Made by a program: the position numbers and the translations under genes. From the NCBI GenBank assembly GCA_964017185.1, contig OZ024879.1, positions 42,911,883-42,975,882 of the forward strand: a stretch of DNA of 64,000 bases, given 5' to 3'. The notes beneath the pieces were generated by a model. It had not been told where the DNA came from, ran no database searches, and saw only the letters and a program-made list of their open reading frames with translations. Shown piece by piece: positions 1 through 10,944 of this stretch (the stretch's first letter is position 1; each line of letters opens with the position of its first letter). Source of the stretch: Rugalucina vietnamica. Taxonomy: Eukaryota > Mollusca > Bivalvia > Lucinida > Lucinidae.

Positions 1-668
1 ATTGTGGAGAAGACAAACACTGCAGTGATGATCGCAACTGTGATAAAACAGCAAAGTGCGTCAACTGCAGTGGCCCACACCCCACTTTTTCACGCGACTG
101 TCCGACTTGGCACAAAGAAAAGGAGATCCTTAAAATCAAATATACCAGAAATCTTTCATTCTTCGAAGCGCGCAAAATCGTTGAGCAGCAATCGTCGACT
201 GCAAGCAGAAACTATGCCAGCATCATAAGAAGTGCTGGCACACAAGTCAAACTTGTAGAGGCCATGACACAGACTGATGAAACATACGACGTTCAAATTA
301 AAACACACCAAAATCCAGGAGGCGATGCCCCTTCTGGTACCAACCAGACTGCAGGAGGTAAAGCATCCCCTGCACAAGCAGGAGGCAAACCTCCTCCTGC
401 TCAAAACCCTCCGTCCAACAAAACTGCAGGAGGTAAACCTCCAACTGGAGGTAAGCCTCCAACGGCAGGAGGAAAGCCTCCTGCACCACCAAAGCCTCTC
501 TCACCAAAGGATAGAAGGAAGCTTCTGTCCGAGAGAGTACCGAAAGGGGCTGATGACCCCGTAAGAACTGACAATTACTATGACTGCCTTGAAGAAACTA
601 GCATGGAGGCAGATGTCACTCCTCCTAGTCCTCGCAAAGTGCATCTTCCAAGAATTCCAAATACTTAG
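1..668 (+). CDS. LINE copy 1, ORF1 (gag-like) C-terminal part
   Basis: The frame is open from base 3 to the stop at 666-668; the N-terminus lies outside the window. It starts inside a cysteine cluster and runs through a zinc-knuckle-like CxxCxxxHx6C (CVNCSGPH...C). An 'EKEILKIK' segment follows, as is typical after the knuckles of ORF1 proteins of I/jockey-type LINEs. Next comes a low-complexity stretch of repeated AGGKPP/TGGKPP blocks (about bases 345-500) and an acidic tail. In this family ORF1 binds the element's RNA. ORF2 begins 57 nt downstream. What I see: the Cys/His pattern and the tandem arrangement with ORF2. The RNA-binding role is family knowledge. Confidence 0.8.
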   Translation, partial: CGEDKHCSDDRNCDKTAKCVNCSGPHPTFSRDCPTWHKEKEILKIKYTRNLSFFEARKIVEQQSSTASRNYASIIRSAGTQVKLVEAMTQTDETYDVQIKTHQNPGGDAPSGTNQTAGGKASPAQAGGKPPPAQNPPSNKTAGGKPPTGGKPPTAGGKPPAPPKPLSPKDRRKLLSERVPKGADDPVRTDNYYDCLEETSMEADVTPPSPRKVHLPRIPNT

Positions 669-725
669 TTTCCAGTCTTTTACATTTAAGAAGGGTCAAT
701 TTTTTAATTCTCTGTAAATTATTTA

Positions 726-3700
726 ATGGACAAAAGTAAACAAAGAATTATACAGTGGAATTGTCGAGGCATAAAACCACGTTATGAAGAATTACTATTA
801 CTATTAAGTCTACTAGGACCTTCTGTTTTCTGTCTACAAGAAACTTTTCTGAAAACTGACGACAACTTTACTTTCAAAGGCTTTAATGTTTACAATCACA
901 TCCACTGTGATTGTGCCAGAGCTTCTGGTGGAAGCTCTATTCTAGTTAAGTCTTCCTTACCTCAACGTGAAATTAAGTTGAAAACAAATTTACAAGCTAA
1001 AGCTGTTTCTGTTACTCTTGACAAAGAGATTACTTTCTGTTCTGTCTATATCCCGCCTTCCTTCGAACTAAGATCTGAACATCTTAACTCTTTACTTAAG
1101 CAACTCCCTTCTCCCTTTATGATATTAGGTGACTTCAATGGTCACAATTTACTTTGGGGTAGTAACGATAATGACCCCAGAGGAGAGTTAATCGAGGAAT
1201 TTATCACACAGAATGACATCTGCTTAATGAATGATAAATCTAAAACTTATCTTGATTCTGGAAAAGGTACTTTTTCGTCTATTGATCTCTCACTCTTTCA
1301 TCCCTCTCTCTGTCTTGACTATAATTGGTCTGTATGTGAAGACCAACACGGGTCTGATCACTTTCCGATAATAATTGAAAGCATTCAGAATCACGATGAA
1401 GATCATAATCCTAAATGGAAACTAAATAAGGCTAATTGGGATTTATTTCATACTTTATGTGATGAATCCCTTACTAACACTTCTCTCTCAGAATCTTCTG
1501 ATCCTATAGCAACTTTTACTTCTTCTTTAATAGGTATATCTGAAAAATGCATTCCAAAAACCTCGACAAACCCAAAGAAAAGTAACCCATGGTACAATGA
1601 CGATTGTAAAGAAGCTATCAAACAACGAAAACAAACACTATCTAGGTTCTGCAAATTTCCAACTAATGAAAATTTAAATACTTATAGGAATTCTAGAGCA
1701 AAGGCCCGTCGGACAATTAAATCAGCCAAACGTAAATCATGGCGAACATATGTGTCAAAATTAAATTACAAAACGCCAACCAAAAAGGTCTGGGATATGG
1801 TTAGGAAAATATCAGGTAAAACAAAAACTGCTACTTATCAACATCTTAATACAAATTTTAACAACGGATCTGAATTGGCATCAACAAAGCAAGATATAGC
1901 AGACACTTTGGCATCACAATTTTGTTCAAATTCGTCAACAAGCCATTACTCAAAGGATTTTCAAAAATACAAGAAAGAACAGGAAAAAATTAAATTAAAT
2001 TTCAAGTCATCTAATAATGAAGAATATAATACACCATTTAATTTAGATGAACTGAAGGATGCTATCAGTAAAGCCCATGATACAGCAACAGGTCCCGACG
2101 AAGTTCACTATCAAATGCTTAAACATCTTCCTCCTAGCTCACTTCAAGCTCTATTAGAAATATTCAATGATATGTGGGAAACTGGGAAGTTTCCCGAAAG
2201 TTGGGAACTAGCCACAGTTATACCAGTTCCTAAACCAGGAAAAGACCACACAGAACCTAACAATTACAGACCAATAGCACTTACAAGTTGTCTTTGTAAA
2301 ACCTTAGAGAGAATGATTAATGTTAGACTTGTCTGGTACTTAGAAAGTAACAATCTTATTTCACCTGTTCAGTCGGGCTTCCGATCTGAACGATGTACCA
2401 ATGACAATTTGGTAAGACTGGAAACATTCATACGAGATGCATTTGTTGCGAAAGAGCATGTGGTGGCCGTGTTTTTCGACTTGGAAAAAGCTTATGATAC
2501 CACTTGGAGGTATGGCATTCTACGAGATCTCCATGATCTCGGAATTAGAGGCAGATTAGCTACATTTATAGAAAGTTTCCTTGCGGATCGATGGATCCAG
2601 GTTCGAGTTGGATCGACTTTATCCGAACAATTTGATCAGGCACAGGGTGTCCCACAAGGGAGCATTCTGTCTACAACATTATTCAATATCAAGATCAACA
2701 GCATAATGGACTGTTTGGATCCTAAAACAGATGGATCATTGTATGTAGATGACTTTTGCATGTGCTATAGATCGAAAAGTATGAGAACTATTGAAAGACA
2801 CTTACAGCAGTGTATAAATAGAATAGAAAAGTGGGCTTCGCATAATGGTTTTAAATTTTCCAAGTCGAAAACACAATGTGTACATTTCTGTCAGCTACGG
2901 AAAGTACACGATGATCCTGAACTTTACTTATATGGATCTCTTATTCCAGTGGTTGAAGATTTTAAATTTCTAGGAGTTCTATTTGATCGAAAGCTTTCCT
3001 TTATACCGCATATCAAGTATTTAAAGGCAAAATGTCTAAAAGCATTAAACTTACTAAAGGTTTTATCGCATACCGACTGGGGTGCTGACCGCACTGTCCT
3101 TCTGCAGCTATATCGGTCAATTATTCGGTCGAAGTTGGATTACGGATCCATTGTGTATGGATCAGCTAGAAAATCATACCTGAGTATGCTTGATACAGTT
3201 CACCACCAAGGACTAAGACTAGCTCTTGGGGCTTTTCGAACGTCACCTGTTGAGAGCCTCTATGTTGAGGCAGAAGAACCATCACTATATTTGCGTCGAG
3301 AAAAACTTACTCTTCAGTATGCCATCAGACTTGCAGCAAACCCCTCTAATCCTGCACATAAGGTAACTTTCCCACCATATATTTCTGACGAGCTCTTACA
3401 GCTTTATGAAAGTAAACCAAATGCTATCAGGTCTTTTGGTTTACGAGTAGCACCACTTTTAACATCAGCAAAAATCAAACAAGATAAAATAGAAAAACAT
3501 TCCGTTTCTGAAATTCCACCATGGTGCATTAGAAAGCCAACAGTAAATTTGACACTTCATACAGGGAAAAAATCAGAATCAAATCCACACTTTCTCAAAG
3601 AAAATTTCTACCAACTACAGTCACAATTTTCTGATTATCATTTTATTTATACTGATGGTTCAAAGGAAGATAACAAAGTAGGTTGTGCTACTTATTCCAA

Positions 3701-4439
3701 AGACGCTTGCAAAACTTTACGTCTACCTGATGGTTCTTCAATTTTCACAGCAGAAGCTAAGGCTATTGACTTAGCTTTAGACTTCATTAATAATTGTAAC
3801 TCGTACAACAAATTCGTTATTTTCTCTGATTCTCTATCAGTCCTTCAGGCCCTAAATCATACAATGTCCAAAAACCAACAAATACAAAATATATTGCTGA
3901 AACATCATAGCATTTCTGAATTTAAAACTATTGTGTATTGCTGGGTTCCCAGTCATGTAGGAATATATGGTAACGAGCAAGTCGACAAGAAAGCAAAAGA
4001 ATCACTGAGCCTAGAACAAACAGATTTTAAAATTCCTTTTATCAATTTTAAACCTTTTATCAACGAGTATGTCTTTAATGAATGGCAATCAATTTGGAGC
4101 AGAGCAGATGACAATAAATTGAAAGAAATTGAACCTCATGTAAAACGACCAAGATTAATTCATAAACTTTCGAGACGGGAATAGATTGTTCTTTCTCGTC
4201 TTCGAATTGGTCATACACGATTGACACATTCATATTTACTTAAACGAGAAGATAAACCTCAATGTATTGGATGTGACACACAATTAACTGTCAAGCACTT
4301 TCTGCTTGAATGCATAGATTTTATAGATGTACGTCGTTCCTGCTTTCAAAGTAACAGTTTGAAAGATTTGTTCAAAAATGTATCTGTTGAACGCATTTTG
4401 TCATTTTTAAAACGAACTAACCTTTTTAACAAAATATAA
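726..4439 (+). pseudogene. LINE copy 1, ORF2 (endonuclease-RT-RNase H) with one nonsense codon
   Basis: Same 3,714-bp length as the intact copy at 4883-8596. It has an EEP endonuclease (WNCRG with N12, QET with E39, GDFNGH around 135-140, SDH at 210-212), a reverse transcriptase (FFDLEKAYD with D585, GVPQGS, YVDD at 673-676) and RNase H (TDGS D977, E1010, SDS D1035, and a late GNEQVD). A C-terminal C-x2-C...H-x4-C finger follows. The frame is cut after residue 1152 by TAG at 4182-4184, where copy 2 has GAG. Reading resumes in frame to TAA at 4437-4439, so only the C-terminal finger is lost from the first product. The enzymatic core is intact. Most likely a recently dead, or nearly functional, copy. 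Confidence 0.93.
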
Positions 4440-4565
4440 ATTTTTAACACAAATCATATTTATACCTTTCTCCATTTCTATCATTTCATTTTAATCACTG
4501 TATCTTTCATCTAGCGGAATAATATTTATAACTTTGATAATTCTCACCATGTATTTTGCTTTTTC

Positions 4566-4580
4566 TCTGAACTAAATTAT
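4566..4580 (+). repeat. Target site duplication, left copy
   Basis: TCTGAACTAAATTAT, identical to 8815-8829. In copy 1 this stretch is the 3' UTR just before the tail, so it marks where copy 2 entered. Confidence 0.9.
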
Positions 4581-4582
4581 CT

Positions 4583-4825
4583 GCAGGAGGTAAACCTCCA
4601 ACTGGAGGTAAACCTCCAACGGCAGGAGGAAAGCCTCCTGCACCACCAAAGCCTCTCTCACCAAAGGATAGAAGGAAGCTTCTGTCCGAGAGAGTACCGA
4701 AAGGGGCTGATGACCCCGTAAGAACTGACAATTACTATGACTGCCTTGAAGAAACTAGCATGGAGGCAGATGTCACTCCTCCTAGTCCTCGCAAAGTGCA
4801 TCTTCCAAGAATTCCAAATACTTAG
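4583..4825 (+). pseudogene. LINE copy 2, ORF1 remnant
   Basis: Only the last 80 codons of ORF1 remain: the GGKPP repeats and the acidic C-terminus, to the TAG at 4823-4825. The zinc knuckles were lost by 5' truncation, so this copy cannot make the RNA-binding protein itself. Confidence 0.85.
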
Positions 4826-4882
4826 TTTCCAGTCTTTTACATTTAAGAAGGGTCAATTTTTTAATTCTCTGTAAATTATTTA

Positions 4883-7800
4883 ATGGACAAAAGTAAACAA
4901 AGAATTATACAATGGAATTGTCGAGGCATAAAACCACGTTATGAAGAATTACTATTACTATTAAGTCTACTAGGACCTTCTGTTTTCTGTCTACAAGAAA
5001 CTTTTCTGAAAACTGGCGACAACTTTACTTTCAAAGGCTTTAATGTTTACAATCACATCCACTGTGATTGTGCCAGAGCTTCTGGTGGAAGCTCTATTCT
5101 AGTTAAGTCTTCCTTACCTCAACGTGAAATTAAGTTGAAAACAAATTTACAAGCTAAAGCTGTTTCTGTTACTCTTGACAAAGAGATTACTTTCTGTTCT
5201 GTCTATATCCCGCCTTCCTTCGAACTAAGATCTGAACATCTTAACTCTTTACTTAAGCAACTCCCTTCTCCCTTTATGATATTAGGTGACTTCAATGGTC
5301 ACAATTTACTTTGGGGTAGTAACGATAATGACCCCAGAGGAGAGTTAATCGAGGAATTTATCACACAGAATGACATCTGCTTAATGAATGATAAATCTAA
5401 AACTTATCTTGATTCTGGAAAAGGTACTTTTTCGTCTATTGATCTCTCACTCTTTCATCCCTCTCTCTATCTTGACTATAATTGGTCTGTATGTGAAGAC
5501 CAACACGGGTCTGATCACTTTCCGATAATAATTGAAAGCATTCAGAATCACGATGAAGATCATAATCCTAAATGGAAACTAAATAAAGCTAATTGGGATT
5601 TATTTCATACTTTATGTGATGAATCCCTTACTAACACTTCTCTCTCAGAATCTTCTGATCCTATAGCAACTTTTACTTCTTCTTTAATAAGTATATCTGA
5701 AAAATGCATTCCAAAAACCTCGACAAACCCAAAGAAAAGTAACCCATGGTACAATGACGATTGTAAAGAAGCTATCAAACAACGAAAACAAACACTATCT
5801 AGGTTCTGCAAGTTTCCAACTAATGAAAATTTAAATACTTATAGGAATTCTAGAGCAAAGGCCCGTCGGACAATTAAATCAGCCAAACGTAAATCATGGC
5901 GAACATATGTGTCAAAATTAAATTACAAAACGCCAACCAAAAAGGTCTGGGATATGGTTAGGAAAATATCAGGTAAAACAAAAACTGCTACTTATCAACA
6001 TCTTAATACAAATTTTAACAACGGATCTGAATTGGCATCAACAAAGCAAGATATAGCAGACACTTTGGCATCACAATTTTGTTCAAATTCATCAACAAGC
6101 CATTACTCAAAGGATTTTCAAAAATACAAGAAAGAACAGGAAAAAATTAAATTAAATTTCAAGTCATCTAATAATGAAGAATATAATACATCATTTAATT
6201 TAGATGAACTGAAGGATGCTATCAGTAAAGCCCATGATACAGCAACAGGTCCCGACGAAGTTCACTATCAAATGCTTAAACATCTTCCTCCTAGCTCACT
6301 TCAAGCTCTATTAGAAATATTCAATGATATGTGGGAAACTGGAAAGTTTCCCGAAAGTTGGGAACTAGCCACAGTTATACCAGTTCCTAAACCAGGAAAA
6401 GACCACACAGAACCTAACAATTACAGACCAATAGCACTTACAAGTTGTCTTTGTAAAACCTTAGAGAGAATGATTAATGTTAGACTTGTCTGGTACTTAG
6501 AAAGTAACAATCTTATTTCACCTGTTCAGTCGGGCTTCCGATCTGAACGATGTACCAATGACAATTTGGTAAGACTGGAAACATTCATACGAGATGCATT
6601 TGTTGCGAAAGAGCATGTGGTGGCCGTGTTTTTCGACTTGGAAAAAGCTTATGATACCACTTGGAGGTATGGCATTCTACGAGATCTCCATGATCTCGGA
6701 ATTAGAGGCAGATTAGCTACATTTATAGAAAGTTTCCTTGCGGATCGATGGATCCAGGTTCGAGTTGGATCGACTTTATCCGAACAATTTGATCAGGCAC
6801 AGGGTGTCCCACAAGGGAGCATTCTGTCTACAACATTATTCAATATCAAGATCAACAGCATAATGGACTGTTTGGATCCTAAAACAGATGGATCATTGTA
6901 TGTAGATGACTTTTGCATGTGCTATAGATCGAAAAGTATGAGAACTATTGAAAGACACTTACAGCAGTGTATAAATAGAATAGAAAAGTGGGCTTCGCAT
7001 AATGGTTTTAAATTTTCCAAGTCGAAAACACAATGTGTACATTTCTGTCAGCTACGGAAAGTACATGATGATCCTGAACTTTACTTATATGGATCTCTTA
7101 TTCCAGTGGTTGAAGATTTTAAATTTCTAGGAGTTCTATTTGATCGAAAGCTTTCCTTTATACCGCATATCAAGTATTTAAAGGCAAAATGTCTAAAAGC
7201 ATTAAACTTACTAAAGGTTTTATCGCATACCGACTGGGGTGCTGACCGCACTGTCCTTCTGCAGCTATATCGGTCAATTATTCGGTCGAAGTTGGATTAC
7301 GGATCCATTGTGTATGGATCAGCTAGAAAATCATACCTGAGTATGCTTGATACAGTTCACCACCAAGGACTAAGACTAGCTCTTGGGGCTTTTCGAACGT
7401 CACCTGTTGAGAGCCTCTATGTTGAGGCAGAAGAACCATCACTATATTTGCGTCGAGAAAAACTTACTCTTCAGTATGCCATCAGACTTGCAGCAAACCC
7501 CTCTAATCCTGCACATAAGGTAACTTTCCCACCATATATTTCTGACGAGCTCTTACAGCTTTATGAAAGTAAACCAAATGCTATCAGGTCTTTTGGTTTA
7601 CGAGTAGCACCACTTTTAACATCAGCAAAAATCAAACAAGATAAAATAGAAAAACATTTCGTTTCTGAAATTCCACCATGGTGCATTAGAAAGCCAACAG
7701 TAAATTTGACACTTCATACAGGGAAAAAATCAGAATCAAATCCACACTTTCTCAAAGAAAATTTCCACCAACTACAGTCACAATTTTCTGATTATCATTT

Positions 7801-8596
7801 TATTTATACTGATGGTTCAAAGGAAGATAACAAAGTAGGCTGTGCTACTTATTCCAAAGACGCTTGCAAAACTTTGCGTCTACCTGATGGTTCTTCAATT
7901 TTCACAGCAGAAGCTAAGGCTATTGACTTAGCTTTAGACTTCATTAATAATTGTAACTCGTACAACAAATTCGTTATTTTCTCTGATTCTCTATCAGTCC
8001 TTCAGGCCCTAAACCATACAATGTCCAAAAACCAACAAATACAAAATATATTGCTGAGACATCATAGCATTTCTGAATTTAAAACTATTGTGTATTGCTG
8101 GGTTCCCAGTCATGTAGGAATATATGGTAACGAGCAAGTCGACAAGAAAGCAAAAGAATCACTGAGCCTAGAACAAACAGATTTTAAAATTCCTTTTATC
8201 AATTTTAAACCTTTTATCAACGAGTATGTTTTTAATGAATGGCAATCAATTTGGGGCAGAGCAGATGACAATAAATTGAAAGAAATTGAACCTCATGTAA
8301 ACCGACCAAGATTAATTCATAAACTTTCGAGACGGGAAGAGATTGTTCTTTCTCGTCTTCGAATTGGACATACACGATTGACACATTCATATTTACTTAA
8401 ACGAGAAGATAAACCTCAATGTATTGGATGTGACACACAATTAACTGTCAAGCACTTTCTGCTTGAATGCATTGATTTTATAGATATACGTCGTTCCTGC
8501 TTTCAAAGTAACAGTTTGAAAGATTTGTTCAAAAATGTATCTGTTGAACGCATTTTGTCATTTTTAAAACGAACTAACCTTTTTAACAAAATATGA
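4883..8596 (+). CDS. LINE copy 2, ORF2: intact endonuclease-reverse transcriptase-RNase H
   Basis: 1,237 residues, uninterrupted. The N-terminal EEP endonuclease keeps its catalytic signatures (N12, E39, D136/N138, S210-D211-H212). The central RT keeps motif A D585 in FFDLEKAYD, GVPQGS, and YVDD at 673-676. The RNase H domain keeps D977, E1010, D1035 and the GNEQVD motif. The C-terminus carries CxxC...HFLLEC, a CCHC-like finger. The protein would nick target DNA and copy the element's RNA at the nick. The ATG was chosen because it lies at the same place in copy 1 and 57 nt after the ORF1 stop. Catalytic competence is inferred from the residues, and the copy lacks a full ORF1 and 5' UTR. Confidence 0.95.
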   Translation: MDKSKQRIIQWNCRGIKPRYEELLLLLSLLGPSVFCLQETFLKTGDNFTFKGFNVYNHIHCDCARASGGSSILVKSSLPQREIKLKTNLQAKAVSVTLDKEITFCSVYIPPSFELRSEHLNSLLKQLPSPFMILGDFNGHNLLWGSNDNDPRGELIEEFITQNDICLMNDKSKTYLDSGKGTFSSIDLSLFHPSLYLDYNWSVCEDQHGSDHFPIIIESIQNHDEDHNPKWKLNKANWDLFHTLCDESLTNTSLSESSDPIATFTSSLISISEKCIPKTSTNPKKSNPWYNDDCKEAIKQRKQTLSRFCKFPTNENLNTYRNSRAKARRTIKSAKRKSWRTYVSKLNYKTPTKKVWDMVRKISGKTKTATYQHLNTNFNNGSELASTKQDIADTLASQFCSNSSTSHYSKDFQKYKKEQEKIKLNFKSSNNEEYNTSFNLDELKDAISKAHDTATGPDEVHYQMLKHLPPSSLQALLEIFNDMWETGKFPESWELATVIPVPKPGKDHTEPNNYRPIALTSCLCKTLERMINVRLVWYLESNNLISPVQSGFRSERCTNDNLVRLETFIRDAFVAKEHVVAVFFDLEKAYDTTWRYGILRDLHDLGIRGRLATFIESFLADRWIQVRVGSTLSEQFDQAQGVPQGSILSTTLFNIKINSIMDCLDPKTDGSLYVDDFCMCYRSKSMRTIERHLQQCINRIEKWASHNGFKFSKSKTQCVHFCQLRKVHDDPELYLYGSLIPVVEDFKFLGVLFDRKLSFIPHIKYLKAKCLKALNLLKVLSHTDWGADRTVLLQLYRSIIRSKLDYGSIVYGSARKSYLSMLDTVHHQGLRLALGAFRTSPVESLYVEAEEPSLYLRREKLTLQYAIRLAANPSNPAHKVTFPPYISDELLQLYESKPNAIRSFGLRVAPLLTSAKIKQDKIEKHFVSEIPPWCIRKPTVNLTLHTGKKSESNPHFLKENFHQLQSQFSDYHFIYTDGSKEDNKVGCATYSKDACKTLRLPDGSSIFTAEAKAIDLALDFINNCNSYNKFVIFSDSLSVLQALNHTMSKNQQIQNILLRHHSISEFKTIVYCWVPSHVGIYGNEQVDKKAKESLSLEQTDFKIPFINFKPFINEYVFNEWQSIWGRADDNKLKEIEPHVNRPRLIHKLSRREEIVLSRLRIGHTRLTHSYLLKREDKPQCIGCDTQLTVKHFLLECIDFIDIRRSCFQSNSLKDLFKNVSVERILSFLKRTNLFNKI

Positions 8597-8814
8597 ATTT
8601 TTAACCTAAATCATATTTATACCTTTCTCCATTTCTATCTTTTCATTTTAATCACTGTATCTTTCATCTAGCGGAATAATTATTTATAACTTTGATAATT
8701 CTTACCATATTTTTTGCTTTTTCTCTGAACTAAATTATGCATTTTACAATTGTTGGACGCTAATGACCCATTAGGGTTGACGCGTCGTTAAACATCAATC
8801 AATCAATCAATCAA

Positions 8815-8829
8815 TCTGAACTAAATTAT
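8815..8829 (+). repeat. Target site duplication, right copy
   Basis: Same 15 bases as 4566-4580. The first two bases (TC) could also belong to the (CAAT)n tail of copy 2, so the duplication is 13-15 bp. The 3' tail of copy 1 continues directly after it. Confidence 0.9.
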
Positions 8830-8905
8830 GCATTTACAATTGTTAGACGCTAATGACCCATTAGGGTTGACGCGTCGTTAAACATCAATCAATCAATCAA
8901 TCAAT

Positions 8906-9663
8906 ATTTGTCAGCTTATACAATTAAAATGTCACTTTTGTTTTAAAAATTGACTTCAAACTGGGTAAAAATCTGCTACCTAGCAGCAAATATGCCATTT
9001 TGAAAATAAGGAAACATCAGAAAATGTAACTTAAAACACCTTGTGTATATAAACATATATCCGGCAATCCATCCATCAATACACAAGTCCTATGTTCTGC
9101 GAATAGACTTATTTAAAGAAATTTCTCAAATAAGAACACATAAATGCTGCTGGTTTATATCATAATACATCATGCAAAATACCTTAAAGGGAGAATATAT
9201 AGTACTCAAGGTGAATGTAGAAGGCAATTACTATGCCAGGCTTCATGCTTGCAGCTATTACGACTGAAGGGAAATATGAGTTTGCTATAAACTTGTCCAA
9301 TAGGTCAAGTGCACTGGGTCAAAGTATGTGGTTGAAGAGTATGACAAAGCCATTTCTAATGCTATGCAAGACGTAATGCTATTAGCTATCAGTGCTGTAG
9401 GGAATTACATTTTATTACTAACTTGGCATAGCAAGTAGCCAAAAGTGGATGGCCCATAAAATACAAAGGGCACTGGCACAGGGTCAAGAAGTTTGTTTGA
9501 TGAGTATGTTAAGGACAATTATTATGCAGAGTTTCAAGCTTACAAGATGGGCATACGAATGAACAGACGGTCAGACAGAACATTGGACTCCTATATTGTA
9601 ACGATATATGTAACGATATATATATAGAATCTTCGTCATACACATGTATCTATGGAAACTGCT
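8906..9663. other. No gene recognised; degenerate short repeats
   Basis: Two related blocks (about 9290-9390 and 9465-9545) share a 'gggtcaa...gttgaagagtatg' theme. On the minus strand this region would be the 3' UTR of the RING exon at 9664-9843; an AATAAA (complement of TTTATT) lies near 9408. Confidence 0.4.
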
Positions 9664-9843
9664 TTAATCCCGGATTGTTCCTAGACCTGTAATTTCCATT
9701 CGGCAGAAGGGACAAGAATGTGTCGAGTTCTCTAACTGCACTCCACACACAGTGCAGCATTTGTGTCCGCATGGTATAAAAAAAGAACATTTTGGCCGAT
9801 CACAACATATGACACACTTGTCGTCGGGGACTTTCATGGTGAC
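9664..9843 (-). CDS. RING-HC finger terminal exon (E3 ubiquitin ligase type)
   Basis: Reading down from 9843, an open frame of 59 residues ends with TAA at 9666-9664. It contains CVIC...PCGHKCCTVC...CPFC, a C3HC4 RING of the IAP/MIB/MEX3 style (C-x2-C, CGH, Cx2C, CPxC). The frame begins right after a good 3' splice site (minus-strand CTGTTTCAG|GTC at 9845-9844), phase 0. The open frame runs on upstream to 10050, but that part lies in a repeat and is intron, not protein. Such RINGs sit at the C-terminus of E3 ligases and bind the E2. No upstream exons are visible, because the sequence above 9855 is repeat. It is either the last exon of a gene whose body lies beyond this window or an orphan exon copy. 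Confidence 0.65.
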   Translation of the reverse strand, partial: VTMKVPDDKCVICCDRPKCSFFIPCGHKCCTVCGVQLENSTHSCPFCRMEITGLGTIRD

Positions 9844-9854
9844 CTGAAACAGAT

Positions 9855-10911
9855 AATGGTGCTGTGAACGCTCACCTGAGATCTGCTGTATATACAAATA
9901 AAAATGTTTAAATATTATGACAAAAAGCCCCAGTAAAGGGGCAAATAAAGCTCTGGGGCCATTTTTTTCTTCAGAATAATCAATATCCTGTCCATTTGCA
10001 ATTTCCTGAAAGTTCTTCCCTTCAAATGACATTTTAACAGTTTTGCCCATTCAAATACATAGGCGACCCATGTTGACCTTGCCCGCAAATGGGTCAAGGT
10101 CACAAGGTCATGATTTACATATACATCCTAGTACTTGAGTCATCGATGTTTCATGCCAAGTTTTGTTGAAATCGGTCAATGTGCCTCTGGTGTCCATTTC
10201 TTAACAGTTTTCCCCATTCAAATGCACAGGCGACCTATGTTGACCTTGCCAAAAAATAGGTCACGGTCATCACAGGGTCATGATTTATATACATATTGTA
10301 GTACTTGCGTCATCAATATTTCATGCCAAGTTTCGTTGAAATTGGTCTACCAGTTCCAGAGAGGAAGATTTTTGAATTGGTTTTACCATATATGGGCATG
10401 ACTGCCATCTTGGTCATGTGACCTGGACTATTACTTAAATACACATTGATTCTCCTTTCCTACAACACATGCTTCATATAAAATTTGGCTTTCATTGGCC
10501 AAGCGGTTTCAGAGAAGAAGATCTCTTCTTATATTATGGTAATATAGATGTATATATCCACGGGATGGGGTAAATGAGCCCCTGGTGTCATTTGTTTTTC
10601 AGAATCATTAATATTCAGTCCTACTGCTCTTTTCCTGCGAGATTTGCCCTTTAAATGGCATTCTATCAGTTTCCCTCATTCAAATGCATAGGTGACCTAA
10701 GTTGACCTTGCCGTATAGTAGGTCAAGGTCATCATAGGTTTATATACACATTGTGGATCTAGAGTCCTTTAATGCTACATGCCAGGTTTCAAAATCCTAG
10801 GCCTTTTGGTTCTGGAGAAGAAGATTTGTAAAGGACAGACGGATGGACGCCGGAGCATGGGTATACTATAAGCTCACCTTGTGAGCCTAATGGCTCAGGT
10901 GAGCTAAAAAG
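9855..10911 (+). repeat. About 1-kb bivalve-type interspersed repeat with AGGTCA motifs
   Basis: Starts 'aatggtgctgtgaacgctca' and ends 'ggctcaggtgagctaaaa'. The first 110 bases recur at 15779-15900, and the end recurs at 31470-31504. The interior has two or three degenerate ~180-bp copies of a block containing 'gttgaccttgcc...aggtca(ag/cg)gtcat' and 'catgccaagtttcgttgaaat'. No coding capacity. Confidence 0.65.
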
Positions 10912-10944
10912 CAGTGTTCAAGCAAACTTGTATGTATTACTTTA

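Larger units (their letters stand above)
4581..8814 (+). mobile_element. Non-LTR retrotransposon copy 2, 5'-truncated, nested in copy 1
   Basis: Begins at the base equivalent to position 424 of copy 1, inside ORF1, and ends in (CAAT)n at about 8793-8814. It is flanked by the 15-bp direct repeat TCTGAACTAAATTAT. 5' truncation plus a variable-length target duplication is the usual signature of target-primed reverse transcription. It differs from copy 1 at only scattered positions, so the two copies are close in age or come from one active lineage. Confidence 0.93.
1..8905 (+). mobile_element. Non-LTR retrotransposon copy 1 (I/Nimb-like), split by copy 2
   Basis: Copy 1 occupies 1-4580, is interrupted by copy 2 (4581-8814 plus one TSD copy), and resumes at 8830. 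There its last ~75 bases end in a (CAAT)n tail at 8884-8905. The join 4580/8830 matches the uninterrupted 3' UTR of copy 2 around 8735-8745. The order ORF1 with CCHC, then ORF2 with EN-RT-RNase H, and a simple-repeat tail fit the I superfamily (I/Nimb). Jockey-clade elements normally lack RNase H. The 5' end lies outside the window. Confidence 0.85.

Noticed and set aside
9844..10050. N-terminal half of a 128-codon frame joined to the RING exon
   Set aside because: It crosses a consensus splice acceptor and lies in a dispersed repeat, so it is intron.
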